Positions 45,038-57,591 of a DNA stretch of 64,000 nucleotides are shown here, piece after piece; positions within the stretch are counted from its first letter, which is position 1, and every line of letters begins with the position of its first letter. The stretch is taken from positions 45,712,047 to 45,776,046 of the forward strand of contig NC_133103.1 in the NCBI RefSeq assembly GCF_022965805.1. Direction: 5' to 3'. Origin of the DNA: Primulina eburnea (taxonomy: Eukaryota > Streptophyta > Magnoliopsida > Lamiales > Gesneriaceae). Position numbers and translations under genes: made by a program. Under the pieces are notes generated by a model, which worked only from the letters and a program-made list of their open reading frames with translations, searched no databases and was not told the origin of the DNA.

Positions 45038-45332
45038 ACTTGTGTGAGACGGTTTCACGGGTCGTATTTTTTAGACGAATTTCTTATTTGGGTCATTCAT
45101 GAAAAAATATTACTTTTTATGCTAATAGTATTAATTTTTATTGTGAATATCAGTAGGGTTGACCAATATCACAGATAAAGATTCGTAAGATTGTCTAACA
45201 AGAGATATATCCTTACTTTTTATGTTAAGAATATTACTTTTTATGTTAAGAATATTATTTTTTATTGTAAATATCAGTAGGATTGACCCGTCTCACGGAT
45301 AAAGATTCGTGAGACCGTCTCACAAAATACAT
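45038..45332 (+). mobile_element. GTGAGACGG-family MITEs, copies i and j in tandem
   Basis: Copy i (45038-45195) is full-length; copy j (45203-45332) is its right half, beginning inside TTACTTTTTATGTTAAGAAT, which is itself duplicated, and ending GTGAGACCGTCTCACAAAAT. The arrangement suggests partial tandem duplication. Confidence 0.7.
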
Positions 45333-45681
45333 GTTCTTTTAAAAATTGGAAGATTCACAAGGGGAAGAAAAAAAAGTATTGAAAAAGTTGTGGCAAGCTC
45401 TAGGATGGTGTGATCCTGAGAAGTCAAAGTCAGATTGATAGAAGTCAGATTTGAGGATCCCAACATAGTCAAAATAAAAAAATTACTGCATTATTACACC
45501 GAAATGACGAGTGAAGAGATCAACTTCTGAAATTTCTAAGTTTAGGTGCTCTTAATTTGTTGTATATTAGCATATTCTTCGTTCTAAAAAATAGTAGCCC
45601 GATAGTGCGTCGGTATTCTACGGATATATCCAAAGAGAATTCAAGTAAAATTTGATCACAATATCCTCATTCAACGCACAT

Positions 45682-45721
45682 ACGTGATATGAACGCGGCA
45701 GCCGCGTACAAGGTTTGACTT
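45682..45721 (+). promoter_or_regulatory. Stress-type promoter cluster of the ZAT10-like gene
   Basis: Within 40 bp: ACGTG (45682-45686, ABRE core), the perfect palindrome ACGCGGCAGCCGCGT (45693-45707) carrying two CGCG boxes of the CAMTA-binding type, and TTGACTT (45715-45721, W-box). They lie about 270 bp upstream of the TATA box. Function is inferred from motif identity; ZAT10 relatives are rapidly induced by cold, wounding and ABA. Confidence 0.5.
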
Positions 45722-45975
45722 GGACTGAGTCGATAGTACTGCCGCAGGCCCCGACTACTCGTCACTTACCCTGTTTGCTCCCACGCAACTAACCCACTTG
45801 GCTTCCAGATTTTGTTATATTTATTCTTTTAATTAAATATATATAAAACGTGTTGTGGAATCCATGGATTCTTCTTGTACTTCGGCTGCAAGGTTGAGTG
45901 GAGCTCTTCTTTTCCTCACACTTGTCACGCAGCTTCCTCTCCCCTTTCCCACCGTGGCTATTCTTCTTCTTCTTT

Positions 45976-45983
45976 ATATAAAA
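45976..45983 (+). promoter_or_regulatory. TATA box of the ZAT10-like gene
   Basis: TATATAAA, 90 bp before the start codon at 46066. Confidence 0.7.
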
Positions 45984-46065
45984 CCCAATTGCACTTCACA
46001 TTCGGATATCGAATTCATTCAGTATCTTTCTGGTCTTCTCTCTACGTTTTCTTGATAACTTGAAC

Positions 46066-46929
46066 ATGGCGCTTGAAGCTTTGAATTCTCCGACTACTCC
46101 TGCGCCTCCCTCGTTTCTATACGAGAATGATCATGCCAGTCTGATGTATCAACTTGATTCATGGACCAAAGGCAAGAGATCCAAGCGTCCACGAAGCGTG
46201 GAAACGCAGGAACCCACTGAGGAAGAGTACTTGGCTCTTTGTCTTATCATGCTCGCTCGCGGTGCCACTTGTAGCTCTGTCCCAGTGATGATGGATAAGG
46301 ATTCACAAACTCGGACCAGAACTCCACCGCCTCCTCCAGTTGCGGTGGACTCGGCTAAGTTAATTTACAAGTGTTCTGTTTGTAACAAGGCGTTTGGATC
46401 CTACCAAGCTTTGGGTGGACACAAAGCCAGCCACCGCAAGCTTAACGGCGGGGATGAGAACTCTGCTACCTCCACCTCCGCCGCCACGACCTCAACTAGT
46501 TCTGCTACAGCAGTGAGCGGGAAGACCCACGAATGTTCCATCTGTCACAAGCGCTTCCCCACAGGGCAGGCCTTGGGAGGCCACAAACGCCGCCACTACG
46601 AAGGCAACGTCGGTGCAGGGAACAGCGCGGTGACGTCTTCGGAGGGTGCGGGATCCACCGTTACACACAGAGACTTCGACTTGAATCTGCCAGCTTTGCC
46701 GAATTTCTGGTCGGGATTTGGCTCCGGCGTTGAAGATGAAGTTGAAAGCCCACACCCTGCCAAGAAATCGCGTCTCTCGCTGGCAACAAATCGGAAATAT
46801 TCTGAAGAAAATCAGCACAGCTGCAGAATTAGGAAATTAATTAATATTGGGAAATTCATTGTTTTTATTTGTTTTTTTAAAAAACATTTTGGTTGGTGGA
46901 AATTCATTGTTGTACATAAGACTTTGTAA
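46066..46929 (+). CDS. ZAT10: ZAT10/STZ-like C2H2 zinc-finger repressor (intronless)
   Basis: A single exon of 287 residues. The start is ATG 46066 (MALEALNSP, as in ZAT10); the upstream frame has no ATG. Features: nuclear signal KGKRSKRPR (35-43), L-box [15 protein letters not shown] (52-66), two C2H2 fingers each with the plant QALGGH core (101-123 and 155-177), EAR repression motif DLNLP (205-209) and PAKKSRLS (231-238). It is a nuclear repressor of stress-responsive genes. Oddity: relatives stop shortly after the PAKK block, but this frame runs on for about 45 residues, including hydrophobic FIVFICFF, so a frameshift or lost stop is likely. ZAT6 is a possible alternative. Confidence 0.92.
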   Translation: MALEALNSPTTPAPPSFLYENDHASLMYQLDSWTKGKRSKRPRSVETQEPTEEEYLALCLIMLARGATCSSVPVMMDKDSQTRTRTPPPPPVAVDSAKLIYKCSVCNKAFGSYQALGGHKASHRKLNGGDENSATSTSAATTSTSSATAVSGKTHECSICHKRFPTGQALGGHKRRHYEGNVGAGNSAVTSSEGAGSTVTHRDFDLNLPALPNFWSGFGSGVEDEVESPHPAKKSRLSLATNRKYSEENQHSCRIRKLINIGKFIVFICFFKKHFGWWKFIVVHKTL

Positions 46930-48110
46930 TCGATGGTATTTAATATTCATTATTTAATGGTTTTGCTTCATTAATAGTCATATTCATGTTGATGATTATT
47001 ACAATAATTCATTGATTTACTACATACATTTCACGATCCGATGAAAAATATTTATGGTACTTTAATAATTTCTGCAGGAAAAATATTTTAGTTAGAATAG
47101 GTCGTGTAATATAAAATAAAATAAAGAAATATGTATACAATTGTTCAGAACTAGTAACGCACTAACGCTGCTTTAGACGGATATAATGGAAAGGAAAATA
47201 GCAATTATGATAGAATTTAGAACGAATTACTTGGAAATCCAACGTGTTATATGTGAAAAGACACAATATTTATGGAGTATGTCTATTGTGAGACGGTCTT
47301 ATTTATGGAGTAGGTCTATTGTGAGACGGTCTAACGAATCTTTATCGATTTTCACAATAAAAATAATATTTTTTCATGGATGATCAAAACAAAAAATCCG
47401 TCTCACAAAATATCACCCGTGAGACTATCTTACACAAGTGTTTGCTATTTTTATGAGCTTAGACATTCAATATTTCAGTAACTTGCTCTATTCACTACCA
47501 GGCATGGATAACCAACCCATGATCGTTTTCCCATTAACATGGTAGATGAATGAATCATTCTCCATAAATTGTGTATTTAGATTCGGATATAAAATTAATA
47601 ACTACAAATCAATGTTGCCACCAAATTACATAAACCTCTTGTGTCATAGGAAGACACGTCTTTGTTACCTTATTTTATTCTATGTTAGAATTTATCAATA
47701 TAATCCAACATGGAGCATCTTGTAACGACATATACACATAATCTTGATGTGGGTGGATAAGAGGATAGATACTAAAATATGTTACCGTCCTGGCGTAGGA
47801 CAAATGGTCGCCTCTCTCTTCTTCATAATTTATAAATAATATTTGCGGCAGCAATATCCCATTTCTGTTTAAATGCATGCATGTGTCACACTTGCATCGT
47901 TCCACCATTGTGTAAGGTCTTTTTTATGATGATTGTTTAACCATGAAGACATGTTTATAAAAAAACAAATGGCGGATAACATGGTTTTATATTATATCAG
48001 ATGAAACACACAACCCACGTATGATTCAAATTTATTGGATTGCTTCATCTATAGAATCTCGAGACATGGTATTCGAGAAAGTGGCTACTGTATGATAGAA
48101 ATTTAAACTA
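46930..48110. other. Intergenic DNA with one MITE
   Basis: No gene. 47269-47331 has a short tandem repeat of TTATGGAGTA...GTCTATTGTGAGACGGTC next to MITE copy k (47284-47442). Confidence 0.5.
47284..47442 (-). mobile_element. GTGAGACGG-family MITE, copy k
   Basis: Reverse orientation: GAGACGGTCTAACGAATC at the left, TTTCATGGATGATC, ATCCGTCTCACAAAATATCA and GTGAGACTATCTTACACAAG at the right. The left end is duplicated in tandem. Confidence 0.7.
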
Positions 48111-48119
48111 GAAACATTT

Positions 48120-48311
48120 GGGGATGGATCCTCTGCTGTGCTGAAAACACAGCACCAGGTGCTGTGCACTTTTTACACAAGATAATCACGTGATCATCTT
48201 GTGGAAATTTAAAAAGTTGTCAGATTAAACGAGATGATCACATGATCATCTCGTGTAAAAAATGCACAGCACTTGGTGCTGTGTTTTCAGCACATCAGAG
48301 GATCCATCCCC
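48120..48311. mobile_element. Mutator-type MITE with near-perfect hairpin and 9-bp duplication
   Basis: GAAACATTT flanks it exactly at 48111-48119 and 48312-48320. The two arms (about 80 bp) are almost identical inverted copies: GGGGATGGATCCTCTG and GTGCTGAAAACACAGCACC on the left, mirrored on the right, with a loop near 48208-48230. Nine-bp duplication and long terminal inverted repeats indicate a MULE-derived MITE. Low divergence suggests a recent insertion. It ends about 190 bp from the QWRF stop codon. Confidence 0.92.
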
Positions 48312-48501
48312 GAAACATTTACATGTATATAATGTGTTGTTATTTTTGTTAAAGATTGCTCTAGATTGTATACCATACTTGTTGGTCACCATTTCTGAGT
48401 TAGCGCTTCGTGTGAGCGATTAAAAAGAGGTCAATCTTCTCATATTTGTCAAGTTTGTCGACGTTGAACTTGTAATGCATGGGTCTTCAGGTGACAATGC
48501 A

Positions 48502-51500
48502 TCACCTGGGATGATAACTCATGTTAAAATGCAACAATACAATTTCTTTCAGTGATTGTCGAAGTGAAAGGGGATTTTTGTTCACCTGCAGGGGTATGAA
48601 GGTCGTTGTCAAAAATTCTTTGCATTCCTGGAGCAGCTTGCGTTCCCTTGCGCTTAGATTAGAAAGTTCTGACACCAGTAAGTTCATCTGCTCCACCTGT
48701 GGATGCCAAAGGTTATCTCCGGTCAAAAGGCGTTTCCAGAGAACACAGTCCACAAAAACTTTAAAAGCACGACTGTGGTTTATATAGGGTGCCATCACAA
48801 ATTACCACAGTAATCAAATTGATATAGGTAAAAATTTCGAAAACTACACACTACGAAAATAATTTGGAGACCCGTTCATAACTTTCAAAAGAAGCCTAAG
48901 CTAAGAATATGGCTGAAAAATTAATGTAACTGTATGGTTTCAAAATAAATAAATTACTTTTGGTGGTGAAGGCTGAATTGAAGATGCCAATGCTTGCATT
49001 AGGTCAACAGCTGAAGCGATAGCTTCTCGCACCTTGTGAACATCTGCCTGAACATGTTAAAAACAACAAAGGAGTGATAAGGTCCGCAAAGTTCTATAAT
49101 GATAAATTTTCCAAAGGCACCAAATTCATTGTTACTCATTGGGTAAAGAAAACACCAGACCCTCGCTCCAACAACAGGGAGACGAATAGTATTCGCTTCC
49201 AAGGCAACGATAACACCAGACAAAGAATCCAGGTGCTCTCTATCGAACAGACACCAGTTCTCCAAACGTGGCTCCTGCCATCAACAAATTCATGAATACA
49301 AAACATGGTCCTGGGAAGTCAACTAATCTCGTATCTAATTCATGTGCATGTATATAAGGTACTGGAAAACCACAACTACTCTTGAATACTCATCACAACA
49401 TAAAAAGAATACATGCACATTCGTTTCAAACAACGAAAGGACTGAAAGATGATGTCTTCAACACGATCAAAATATAAATTTGACTCCAAGAATCATCTCA
49501 TGGAAACTGATTTGCAAATGTGATTAACATTTTAGCTTAGTCAAAATTCATAGAAAGGGAAAGATAATCCGCCAAAAAGAATCTGAATAGCGAATACACA
49601 TTCTAAAATCAACCTCTGAAATAGTACCGGAACAAAGTAACTAAAGAAAAGAAAAAAGTCTCACCTGTTCCCTTAAGATCGAATAAATCTTTAGATTATG
49701 TCTCAATAGCAGCAGCTCAATTCTCTTGGACTTAACAGAGTGCCGCAATTTTGAGATACTCACCCAAGCATTGTAAATGTTTCTCTAGGGAAGTAAAAAA
49801 AGGATACAAGTGAAAACAATTTTTTTCATAATCTAATAAAAGAAAGCAATATGGACAAATAAAACATACAAGATCTTGTGTTAGGTAAATGGGATAATGC
49901 TTGTAAAGTTAAGCATCAGTTAACTGGGTGGGACAATCAATCATTCAAATAAAAGGCCACATGTCTGCAGACGGAGCAATTTACAAACTTGTGCCATCAT
50001 CAATCATCAAGAATAAAGTTAAATATCAACTAAATGTCATTCATAGCAAAATTTTACTTGAGAGGCACTTCAAATCAACTTGAATCCACAGCTCACAGAC
50101 CAGCATGTCAGATAACCATAACTACTTAAGACACCAAACGTGTTACACATCATTTTTTTAAATTCAAATTGACATCAAGCAGGTATAGTAAGTTAAAAAA
50201 ATAGTCAATTTCTAGTTGGCATTTCACAAAATATTCCAGTGATTCCCTTCAACAAATTACCATCTTTCATTTAATACATCAGTCAAATATAGAGGTCATA
50301 TTTGAATTTAATACTAGACATATGTCTACATTCGAAGGAAAATGGTAAAAGATTTTCTAGTAAGCACTTCTTAAACTGGCAATTGAAGTACGAAGATTAT
50401 TGCTCATCACGGAGGCTTTAAAATCATATTTTTCCATTTCGACGATGAATGATATGGTGAGATGAACATATACTTTACCCAAATAAGGAATACTAGCTGA
50501 CGGAGCATACTTTACCCAAATAAGGAGAGTACTAGTTGATGTTTTAGTTTCTTTTCAATCAAGAGCTGTAAAATAAGTTTCAAAATGTGTATTTATTTAT
50601 TATCACAGCCACAAAATCTAGCACAGAATGTACATATTTTTAAGTATTGTTATGTTTTAAACTCTGATTCTCATTACAAGAAACATTGTGGTAACCAAGC
50701 AAAAAGAATTATGTGACAAAGGAGCTCTGAGCTCCAATGACAGGTTAATGCATGTTCTGACCTAAGACAACAAACCTATTTCTGTTTATCTCACTCATAA
50801 TCTGTAATGATGTACATCTGCCGGCGAGGAAAGGATGACCTCCTTTCGGGCACAGTGACCCGTCCTCCTTCCGACAATCCAAAATTCAGGAAAGGATAAC
50901 CTCCTTATGGTCATCTCATGGTTGATCAATTCCATGACTCCGGACATTGGTGAGAATTTTCTACTCTACTCCACAGCCAAAGGTATCTGGGACGCAGCAA
51001 GTGACACGTATTCGATGCATTTCGAATAAAGATGGTATTTGTTGTTACGACACTATATATTAGGACATCCGAATTCTTTGTACCTCCAGAAATTGTTCTC
51101 TCTTTTATTCAGTAATTAAAACATGCAAGGTCCTCATTGTTATATATGTCAATTGTCCAAGCATGCACGTAATACATTAAATCACAACCATACAAGGCAT
51201 CACATGCAAAAAACATTATGGATATTCGCTGGTTTTCATTGTTTGTGATGACCATACTCGTCTTTCCTAGGTATTTCTCATTAAAGATAGTCTGAAACAT
51301 CACAAATCTTAAAAAACTTCAACACTATGATTTAAACGCAATTTTCCACCAAAATTCAGATCCTAAGAACTAACCGAGCGCGAGATTTCCTAAACTTTGT
51401 CTTGAGTGATTTCCTAAGCATTCAAGGCATTGTTCACCAAAGCTCACCCCCCAACAAAATGGTGTCGATTAACAAAAAAACCGTCATTTATTTTATGTTG

Positions 51501-54500
51501 CTCACTCTCTTTTATTCACTAAAAATGTCCGTCGTCATTTCGAGGGTGATGTCATTCTCACTTCAACTTACCTCATTAATACGATGTCCTCTCATGTCAT
51601 CACTTTCCGAACTCCGATCCAAGCCCACGATCCATCAAATGCATCTTTCTTGGTTATTCTCCAAATCAAAAAGGGAACAAATGTTATTCCCTGGTCACGA
51701 GAAAGTTTTATACTTCAATGGATGTCACATTTATTTAGAGCGAACCATTCTTTCCCAATTCCTCAATTACGGGGAGCATATGCATGAACCTCAAAATTGG
51801 GAACTCATAAACCCCAGCAGCCATACCATTCCTCAAACCAACTCACACCAACCAACCGAGTAACTCCCATTCTAGTCATGAGCATTCTACCCTGCCATTG
51901 GACCTTTTTCCATTTGTATTCTCGTAGAAGACCACTTCAAATGAGGAGTCATCAAGATTTTGTACAAGACACTGAAGAGAAAAAGAAAAAAAAGAGGGAC
52001 AAAAAGATTTTGTACAAGATCAGTCAACCAATAACACTTATTCACAACCAGATTCCATGGAAATGATCAAGGCACGAATAGTTCTGACTCGCCCACATTT
52101 GAACATAATGATCTCGATGATAGGCCCATTGTATAAAGGAAAGGAGTCAGATCTTGCACTCAGCACCCCATAAGTCATTTTGTATCTCTTGATTATTTAT
52201 CACATGCATATCAAGCCTTTGTGTCTAACTTAGACCAGGTACAAGTTCCAGCAAACATTACTGAGGCAGATCCTAAGTGGAAGAATAACGCCTTTGATGA
52301 AATACGGGCACTTGAAAATAATAATACTTGGCAGATCACTAAACTTTCATCTGGGAAAAAGACTTGTGGGTGCAAGTGGATTTTACATTTAAACATAAAG
52401 CTGATGGAAGCATTGAACGATTGAAAGCAATGATGGACTCAATACCGTATGTGTACTCTTGACAATTGCTGCAAATCTAGATTGACCGCTATATCAACTA
52501 GATGTAAAAAATGCATTTCTGAAAAGAGAATTGGAAGAAATGTACATGGATATACCTCCAGGATTTGAATCAGAAACTACTATCAACAAAGTACGTAAGG
52601 TGAGGAAGTCACTCTATAATCTGAAACAATCACCTCGAGCCTGGTTTCACAAATTCATCAATGTTCTGAAAGAATATGGATACGCACAATGTCAATCTGA
52701 TCATACGTTGTTTGTCAAACACTCAAAAGAGGGAAAGATCACTGTGATCGTAGTATAAGTTGATGATATTGTTCTTACCGGGAATCATGAGAATGAAATG
52801 CCTCATGTAAAATTGTTGCTCTCAAAAGAATTTGAGATAAAAGATTTAGGAAATTTAAAGTACTTTCTTGAAATGAAAGTAGCTAGATCAACACGTGGAA
52901 TCTCAATCTCCCAAAGAAAGTATGTCTTGGATCTTTTGAAAGAAATAGATGTTGGGATGTAAACCTGCAAATACATCTATGGATCCAAATGTGAAAGTAG
53001 GAATGAAAGAGAATAGCCCACTAGCTGATAAAAGAAGATATCAAAGATTGGTAGGCAAACTGATATACATTTGATTTATTGTAAGTATCATCGGTCAGTT
53101 CATTCATTAATAATCCCACAAAAGACCACATAGAGACACTGTATCAGGTGTTGAGATACCTCCTAAAAGGGTTCCCCGGAAAAGAACTACTTTTTTGCAA
53201 GAACTCCACTATGAATGTCAAAGACTACAGTGATGCTGACTAGGAAGGTTCTCCTCATGACAGACGCTCCACGTTAGTAACTTGGCAAAGCAAGCAGCCG
53301 TCTCTAGTAGAAAGAAGCTGAATTTCAAGCTCTAGCCCACGAGATTTGCGAAGGGATATGGCTCCAAAGATTATTGAAGGAATTGCATCGAGAAGGTCAT
53401 CAATCAATGGAACTAATGTGTGATAATCAAGCTGCTTAAGTATTACCAAGAACCCAGTTCACTATGAATGAACCAAGTACGTTGAAATTGATCGTCACTT
53501 TATAAGTGAGAAGACTGAGAAGATAATAGTGAACCTCAATTACCTACCTACTGGGTTAGGAGTTGCAGACATCCTAACCAAGTCACTTTATAGACCCAAC
53601 TTTGAAGACTTGATTTCCAAGTTGAGTATGACCAACATATTTTGCCCAACTTGAGGAGTAGTTGAAATCTGAAGATTAGATAATGATATTATTCGAACTA
53701 CTTGTTAGTTCAATAAGAGTCTATCTATTGCAATTTTAAATTCTAAATTATTTATATTAGATAACGTTCTATTTTAACAGGATATGTATAAATGAATGGT
53801 TCAATCTTCGGTCATTGAATAAGATTTCGAATTTTTTTCTCCTTTGTTCTCTTAACCAAAATCTAGGTTATGTATGATTCAATCACTATAACATAAATAA
53901 TGTGTTTGGAAACAACAATCATATGTGCTAGAGCTCTATACCATTTTTTGTTCAGCTCATTTATGCAAATCGTACTACATATATTTTCAAACGTCTCCAT
54001 GATATCTATGATTGTTTGATAATTGTGGTTGCAGAGTTGGTGACACACCATTGCCATGAAATATATGTTTTGTATTTCAGGTGAGGCGCCGAGAAGGCAA
54101 ATTTAGTTAAGGATCCTGGGAAGAGATAAATAAGTGTTGGGAATTCTAAAGACTAGAGCTCGAGAGTTCAGCTAGAACTTGAAATTTGTATGATTACCAC
54201 AATTTAACAGTTTTCAAAGGAATAAAAAATTCAGTTTTTCCTTTGGTGCTATTTATTTCATTTATGTTCATAAACTATGTCTCAGTGCACCTCTTGGTTT
54301 GTGACCAATAAGCTATTTTACAATCATTTATACAATTGTTCTATTTATTTAACACTTGCCATTAAAGGCAAGGAGACCTAGTTTCACAAAATTCAAAGTG
54401 TGTAGCAGTGGTGCCATGGTGAGATGAAGTTGAAATTTGAATTTTTTATTCCATTAAATAACTTTGTATTTAAAAAACGGATAATTAAATAAATATAATT

Positions 54501-57432
54501 ACACATAATTAAATTTTCAAACATAATTAAAAATTACACATAATTAAAAAAACAAAAACACACTTAATTAAAAATTAAACACGATAAAAAAATGGATGAA
54601 TCGTTTTTTTATATGATTAAAAATATACATAATTAAAAAAAGTACACATATTTAAAAAGTACAAACAATTAGGATTTTTTTTTATAATTTTTCTATATTT
54701 TTTCTGATTTATTACTTTTTAATATTTTTTAAAATTAAAAATAATTTTTTTAACTATTAAAAATTAATAATGGCCAAATTTTATAAATAAAATAAAAGGT
54801 GGGCTCTTCACCGCACAGAGGGTCTCCGCTAGGGGTGTAAATGAATGAAAAATACTTGATTCATATTCGAGTTTATCGAATTCGAGCCAAACTCGAAACC
54901 AAATAATTTTGTTTGATAATTCGCGAGCCGCCTGCGATCTTTAGTATTTTATTATTAATATGATATAATTATATATTAGACAAATAAATTTCGAGCCTTT
55001 AGAGTACTTGTTTTCAATTAATAATTCAAATACTTGGCAAACATGTTCAAATATTTCGAGCCGAACTCGAACTTTAATTCGAACCGAATTAGAGCCAAAA
55101 ATTTTACATTTTTCGAACTTCGAATCGAGCTTGAACTCGAATGGAACTAATTTGAGCCGAATTCGAGCATTCAAATTTTCGTCATATTCAGCTCGATTCG
55201 GTTTGTTTACAAACCTAGCCTCCACGTGGGGCCCATTCGTATCCTCACACTGAGAAACATCCGTGTGAGAGGTCTTGGTCCTTTCCTCTGGAGGCCGAGG
55301 ATTTGCTATGCGTGACGAAGCTTGCGCGGCTTCATTGGCCATTGCGCAGGCTCTTACAGAGTGGTAACAGTGTTCGGGATTTTAGTAGGGCGAGGCATCA
55401 CGATGCTAATAGAAAAAACACAAATAAAAAACGCATCTTCTTACCTAATATGTGTCTTGTGTGTTGTACATTAGAAAGCAAATTAATCTTTCTTATAGCG
55501 TTTTGCACTGGATACCTCACTCCATATCATAATCAAAAGCAAATTAGAGTGTGCAATTAGTCTTATGCACAAAAGTGAATTATTAAAGTAAAAGGTTAAA
55601 AAGAACTTTCACAAACTTTAGGCATCATGAGCTTGAGTTCGGCTGCTCATTAATAATAAGGATGAATGTAAAAGCAATTTACACGAGGATAAATATATTT
55701 TCAGAAAACAAGCTCTTTTTATTAAAATCAATATACCTAAACTTCGACATTAAGACAAAAACTGTCTAATATCCACTGCCCAACATCTTTTAATCCTTTC
55801 ATCCTTTATTTCACCCGTACAGATTCCAGTTTTGGAACAACAAACTACACATTTTTTTTCGAACTCGTATCACTAAAAACAATATGAGTTAAACTTTTGT
55901 ATGATTTCTTCAAAGAATCATAATATGAATGTTGACTCAAAGGTAATCAAAGATGAATTTGCTGTTAGCAACATGATAAACTTCTGTTTGAGTTACCAAG
56001 TAACACGTGAGTGGTTATATTTATTTCTTAAGCACGATGTGATGGCACATCTATAAATCGAATTTGGCTTGCTTTCATCAGACTAGTTGATCACTAATTT
56101 GTTACACTAGTAACTCAATCAAAAGTCAAAAAATTGGGGACAAATTGGTACCTCCGCCGTATGTTTTTGCCCCAACAGGGTGTTCTCTACCCTTGCATTT
56201 GCTAATCGCCACTGTAACTGGCGGTTGTACAGTAGTCTCAGCTCGTGTGCATCAGCAATTCGATTCTCCCCAGACTTCCCTCTCCCGAGATCAGCAGCAG
56301 AGCTCAACATCCATGTGCACGGTTTGCAATCATTTACTGAATTATCCATTCCGCTTCTACTTCTTGTAGGACTAGCCATACCCCTCAGTAGAACACAAGT
56401 GGATGAACCCAAACCCTTGCTTGGTGATGCCGCCCTTGCGCCCCCTCGAAGAGGTGACATTCCCTTACCCGCAAAAACACCCCGAGGGGATGACACAGGA
56501 CTATCATTTAGAAGTTTCTTTGCGACGCTTAGTTTTGAGGAACCAGCTGTTCTATTCAAAGCATTAATTGATACAGGTGATGCAGATTCTTGTACTTTAT
56601 GGCACAACATATTTGCCTCTTGCCAAAAATTTGCTGGGACAACAATCCCAGGCCGCTCTCTTCTCAAACGAATCGTACTGCCACTAGCAGTACTCTCCGA
56701 TGAGACACTCTCACAATCTGAATTCAATGGATCAGCCACAGATGGTCTCGATTCCTTGAACCTAGCACCCGATTCACTAACCTTCGCCCTATCAGAACCG
56801 TAGTCTAAACTCCTACTTAAAAAACTCGAATTCTCCCCACGTAATCTCCCCGGCCACAGCTGCTTCGGCTTTTCACTTGGCCTCGAATTCTCTACGTCAC
56901 TCGCTCGTTTATCTCTAACTGGTGTGAGTCCCGCTTTCCTCCGTTCCGGAGTACCTTTCTTCAAACTACCGGTGGTTCCCACCGAGGTTGGAGGAGGCTT
57001 CACCTTACTCACAGGCAATGAATACGACTCACCCTGGAATGAAACCGATAAGCTCCGCCTAGACGTCGTTAACATCCTCTCCGCATTAGATGGTATTGCC
57101 GCTGCCGCAACCACCGGTCGCCGCCTCTCCGCAGACACCGCCCTGTCCTTAACGAAGCTCTTCGGAGTTGTGACCGCAGCTCTGCTGATGACCATGGGAG
57201 AGTGCGACCTCCTCGAAGAGATGGAAGAAGACCATGACCCCGACGTGTTAGATGAAGAAGTCGTGTTCGAGGAGTTGGAAGACGAAACCGAGAGAGACAG
57301 GTAGCGGGAGCCAACTTCGCGTCCTTTGGGACGACGCGGCGGCTCATTGTCGGAATCCGACGGAAGCAACGGCGGCCACTTCTCGTTCTGCGATGAACGC
57401 AGCTTAGGATTCGATGCCACGGCAGTAACCAT
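48502..57432 (-). CDS. AUG8/QWRF: QWRF-family/augmin subunit 8-like microtubule protein
   Basis: Five exons on the minus strand: 57432-56152, 49784-49665, 49274-49161, 49047-48958 and 48696-48502, all GT-AG and all between codons, giving 599 residues. The frame above 57432 has no ATG. Family members bind microtubules, and AUG8 joins augmin to microtubules in spindles and cell cortex. Seen: long Ser/Arg/Pro-rich basic N-terminus, LLYNRQLQWRLANAR at about 401-415 (family motif QWRF, here QWRL at 407-410), then NAWVSISKLRHSVKSKR, DREHLDSLSGVIVALEANT, REAIASAVDLMQALASSI and LLVSELSNLSARERKLLQEC. Intron 1 is 6367 bp, with a decayed Copia and an hAT-type MITE inside. Promoter: TATA at 57616, with TAACGGTCA beside it. 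Confidence 0.93.
50905..53850 (+). pseudogene. Decayed Copia retrotransposon in QWRF intron 1
   Basis: Plus-strand pieces in order: gag (50905-51010, NSMTPDIGENFL and AKGIWDAASDTYS), pre-integrase (51045-51165, LGHPNSLYL and CQLSKHARNT), end of integrase (51540-51640, YLINTMSSHVITFRTPIQ) and the following loop, RT (52221-52960; DPKWKNNAFDEIRALENNNT, QLDVKNAFLKRELEEMYMDI), RNase H (53220-53650) and a likely 3' LTR from about 53664. Protease, most of integrase and the 5' LTR are missing, and stops such as TAA in the RT (52757) break it. It is non-functional. It runs opposite to the host gene. Confidence 0.9.
53851..54829. other. QWRF intron 1, unclassified AT-rich part
   Basis: No gene or repeat ends recognised; 54470-54770 is rich in A/T with repeated ATAATTAAAAA-type words. 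Confidence 0.5.
54830..55217. mobile_element. Non-autonomous hAT-type element in QWRF intron 1
   Basis: It starts TAGGGGTGTAAATG and ends TTTACAAACCTA. Flanks GTCTCCGC (54822-54829) and GCCTCCAC (55218-55225) agree at 6 of 8 bases. The interior is made of TTCGAGCC and GAACTCGAA repeats, like the element at 10962-11624. No transposase. Confidence 0.7.
55218..56151. other. QWRF intron 1, proximal part
   Basis: Single-copy-looking AT-rich intron next to exon 1. Nothing else seen. Confidence 0.5.
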
Positions 57433-57591
57433 AACACGTCGTCCGGAGAATCTCACACTCCCCTGAAACCCTAGTTTCAACCCAAATCCAGCTGATTCTG
57501 GTGCAGGAAGCGTGTGTGAGAGGAGGAATTGAGTAGAGAGAGAAAGTAGAGTAGGATTGATGAGTGGTTTTGGGGAGAGAGATCGGGAATA

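Noticed and set aside
46492..46818. Open frame antisense to the ZAT10-like gene
   Set aside because: A shadow of the real coding strand, which has clear zinc fingers.
56180..57304. Long plus-strand open frames opposite QWRF exon 1
   Set aside because: Compositional shadows of the Ser/Arg-rich exon; the minus strand has the family motifs and splice sites.
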